From: CAIQJJ01 sp964606085
GTDB taxonomy: Bacteria; Chloroflexota; Anaerolineae; Anaerolineales; UBA4823
NCBI GenBank assembly: GCA_964606085.1
Contig: CAZSFD010000001.1
Coordinates: 206,157 to 270,156, forward strand
Direction of reading: 5' to 3'
Length of the DNA stretch: 64,000 nt
This document shows positions 63,068 to 64,000 of the stretch, in pieces. Position 1 is the stretch's first letter, and each line of letters opens with the position of its first letter. Under the pieces are notes generated by a model. It had not been told where the DNA came from and made no database searches. It saw nothing but the letters and a program-made list of their open reading frames with translations. Position numbers and translations under genes: made by a program.

Positions 63068-63760
63068 ATGACCATGAACGAACCCATTACCATCTTCCTG
63101 GTAGATGATCACGACGTGGTGCGCAAAGGGCTGCGCTTTTACCTGAGCGCCCACGCCGAGGTCAGCATCGTAGGCGAGGCGGGTGACGCAGCCACCGCCG
63201 TGGCTGAAGCCACCCGCCTGGTGCCAGACGTGGTGCTGATGGATCTGCTGCTGCCCTTCAAACCCGATGGCGAACCCAACGATCAGGGCGGCATCGAGGC
63301 CACGCGGCGCATCCGCCAGGCCAGCCCCTTCACGCAGGTGGTGGTGCTGACCAGCTTCGCCCACGATGAACTGCTCTTCGCCGCCGTCAAGGCTGGGGCG
63401 CTTTCGTATCTGCTCAAAGACGCCGACGCCGAGACGGTGCTTGCGACGATCCAGGCGGCTAACCGCGGCGAGGCCGTGCTGCACCCGCGTGTGGCGCGCC
63501 GCCTGATGGCAGAGATCAGCGCGCCCGGCCAGGGGCGCGGCGGGGCAGCCAAACTGGCCGATGCGTTGACCGAGCGCGAACTGGAAGTGCTGCGCCTGAT
63601 TGCCCAGGGGTTGAGCAATGCCGAAATCGCCGAAAAGCTGGTTGTCACCGAACGCACCGTAAAAGCACACGTCAGCAATGTGCTGAGTAAGTTACAATTA
63701 AGCGACCGTACCCAGGCGGCGGTATACGCCTGGCGGGAGGGGATTGTCGAAGGAAAGTGA
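63068..63760 (+). CDS. NarL/LuxR-type response regulator
   Basis: A 230-residue regulator. The receiver has FLVDDHDVVRKG, phospho-acceptor VVLMDLLLP and VVVLTSFAHDE, with an approximately 12-residue insertion after the Asp (FKPDGEPNDQGG). A GerE HTH lies at the C-terminus (LTERELEVLRLIAQG, TVKAHVSNVLSKL). ATG 63068 or 63074 starts the family fold; the open frame extends to an ATG at 62999, but those residues are not receiver-like. It is the cognate partner of the upstream HisKA_3 kinase. Confidence 0.92.
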   Translation: MTMNEPITIFLVDDHDVVRKGLRFYLSAHAEVSIVGEAGDAATAVAEATRLVPDVVLMDLLLPFKPDGEPNDQGGIEATRRIRQASPFTQVVVLTSFAHDELLFAAVKAGALSYLLKDADAETVLATIQAANRGEAVLHPRVARRLMAEISAPGQGRGGAAKLADALTERELEVLRLIAQGLSNAEIAEKLVVTERTVKAHVSNVLSKLQLSDRTQAAVYAWREGIVEGK

Positions 63761-63794
63761 AACCGTTACACAATCGTTTGTAAGGAGGCGTGTT

Positions 63795-64000
63795 ATGTTC
63801 AACAAGCGCATCTTGAAAATTATCGGCCTGTGCGGGCTGCTGTTGGCTGCCTGCGCCGGGCCAACCGCCGTGCCAACGCCCGACCTGTTGGGGGGCAATG
63901 GTGAATCGATCTACGTGGACACCTGGTCGGACGATTTCAAAGGCGAAATTGAATGGGGCGAATGCGAGATTCGCTCCTACCAGTCGGAACCGCAGTGCGG
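63795..64000 (+). CDS. Start of a lipoprotein gene (partial)
   Basis: After a strong Shine-Dalgarno (TAAGGAGG at 63781-63788), ATG 63795 opens a lipoprotein: MFNKRILKIIGLCGLLL, lipobox LLAAC, then a short PTxxPTP linker and YVDTWSDDFKGEIEWGECEI. The gene runs off the window after 68 codons. It follows the response regulator by 34 bases and may be part of its operon. Function unknown; the FKGEIEWGEC segment might be the start of a beta-jelly-roll domain. Confidence 0.85.
   Translation, partial: MFNKRILKIIGLCGLLLAACAGPTAVPTPDLLGGNGESIYVDTWSDDFKGEIEWGECEIRSYQSEPQC

Overview
This 64 kb window is a GC-rich bacterial chromosome segment. Gene content and protein style point to the Chloroflexota, probably an Anaerolineae-type lineage: Pro/Thr-rich PTxTPT linkers next to membrane anchors, Ser/Thr kinases with FHA domains, a LysM protein with an N-terminal cysteine cluster, ArsR-DUF2087 regulators and a large LacI-sensor/histidine-kinase/AraC hybrid. 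This placement is an inference from recognised families, not a phylogeny. I saw no rRNA, tRNA, CRISPR array, prophage or intact transposase gene. The best promoters are sigma-70-like (TTGACA, 16-17 bp, then TACAAT or TATAAT).

Layout. 1-9411 (+) is a phospho-signalling operon: the end of an unidentified gene, a membrane Ser/Thr kinase with an FHA domain, a second membrane kinase, a membrane FHA protein with a von Willebrand A-like ectodomain, a soluble kinase and a membrane PP2C phosphatase. 9734-19060 holds a UvrA paralogue without the UvrB-binding insert, a zinc mini-protein, a universal-stress/HEAT pair, a TPR-like protein, a LacD-type aldolase, a lipoprotein, a nitroreductase and a methyltransferase-like protein. 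19083-22559 (-) carries lipid-type genes (Fe-ADH, PlsY, a small membrane protein, a glycosyltransferase). 22682-27071 (+) is a MarR regulator with an asymmetric heterodimeric ABC exporter and a zinc mini-protein. 27112-33389 (-) has a MacB/FtsX-type ABC system and the carotenoid pair CrtI plus carotenoid oxygenase. 33530-37926 (+) has a degenerate GGDEF gene pair and a four-gene Na+-pumping acyl-CoA decarboxylase.

38134-50511 (-) contains a LysM protein, a 1003-residue FAD/Fe-S oxidoreductase, a HepT-MntA toxin-antitoxin pair one base from a CcrM-type DNA methyltransferase, an M16C peptidase, a VapBC module, a lone molybdo-hydroxylase FAD subunit, a thioesterase and a GGDEF/ribbon-helix-helix protein. 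51058-52574 (+) has two ArsR-DUF2087 regulators and a ferredoxin. 52748-59636 has a secreted two-repeat protein, a decayed ABC transporter, a secreted GH16 glucanase with a duplicated binding module and its likely LacI/HK/REC/AraC regulator. 59886-60334 is a scar where two convergent genes (rpiB and an M28-like peptidase) have lost their 3' parts. 60481-64000 (+) is a histidine kinase, SPFH protein, NarL-type regulator and the start of a lipoprotein gene.

The most unusual property is a high density of short dispersed repeats of several families: 7-8 bp tandem units, small palindromes and CGACAGGCTCA-type elements. They lie not only between genes but in frame inside conserved enzymes, at stop codons and in one lipoprotein signal peptide. 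A 369-bp MITE-like element with 15-bp inverted ends and a 9-bp target duplication sits between two divergent promoters.
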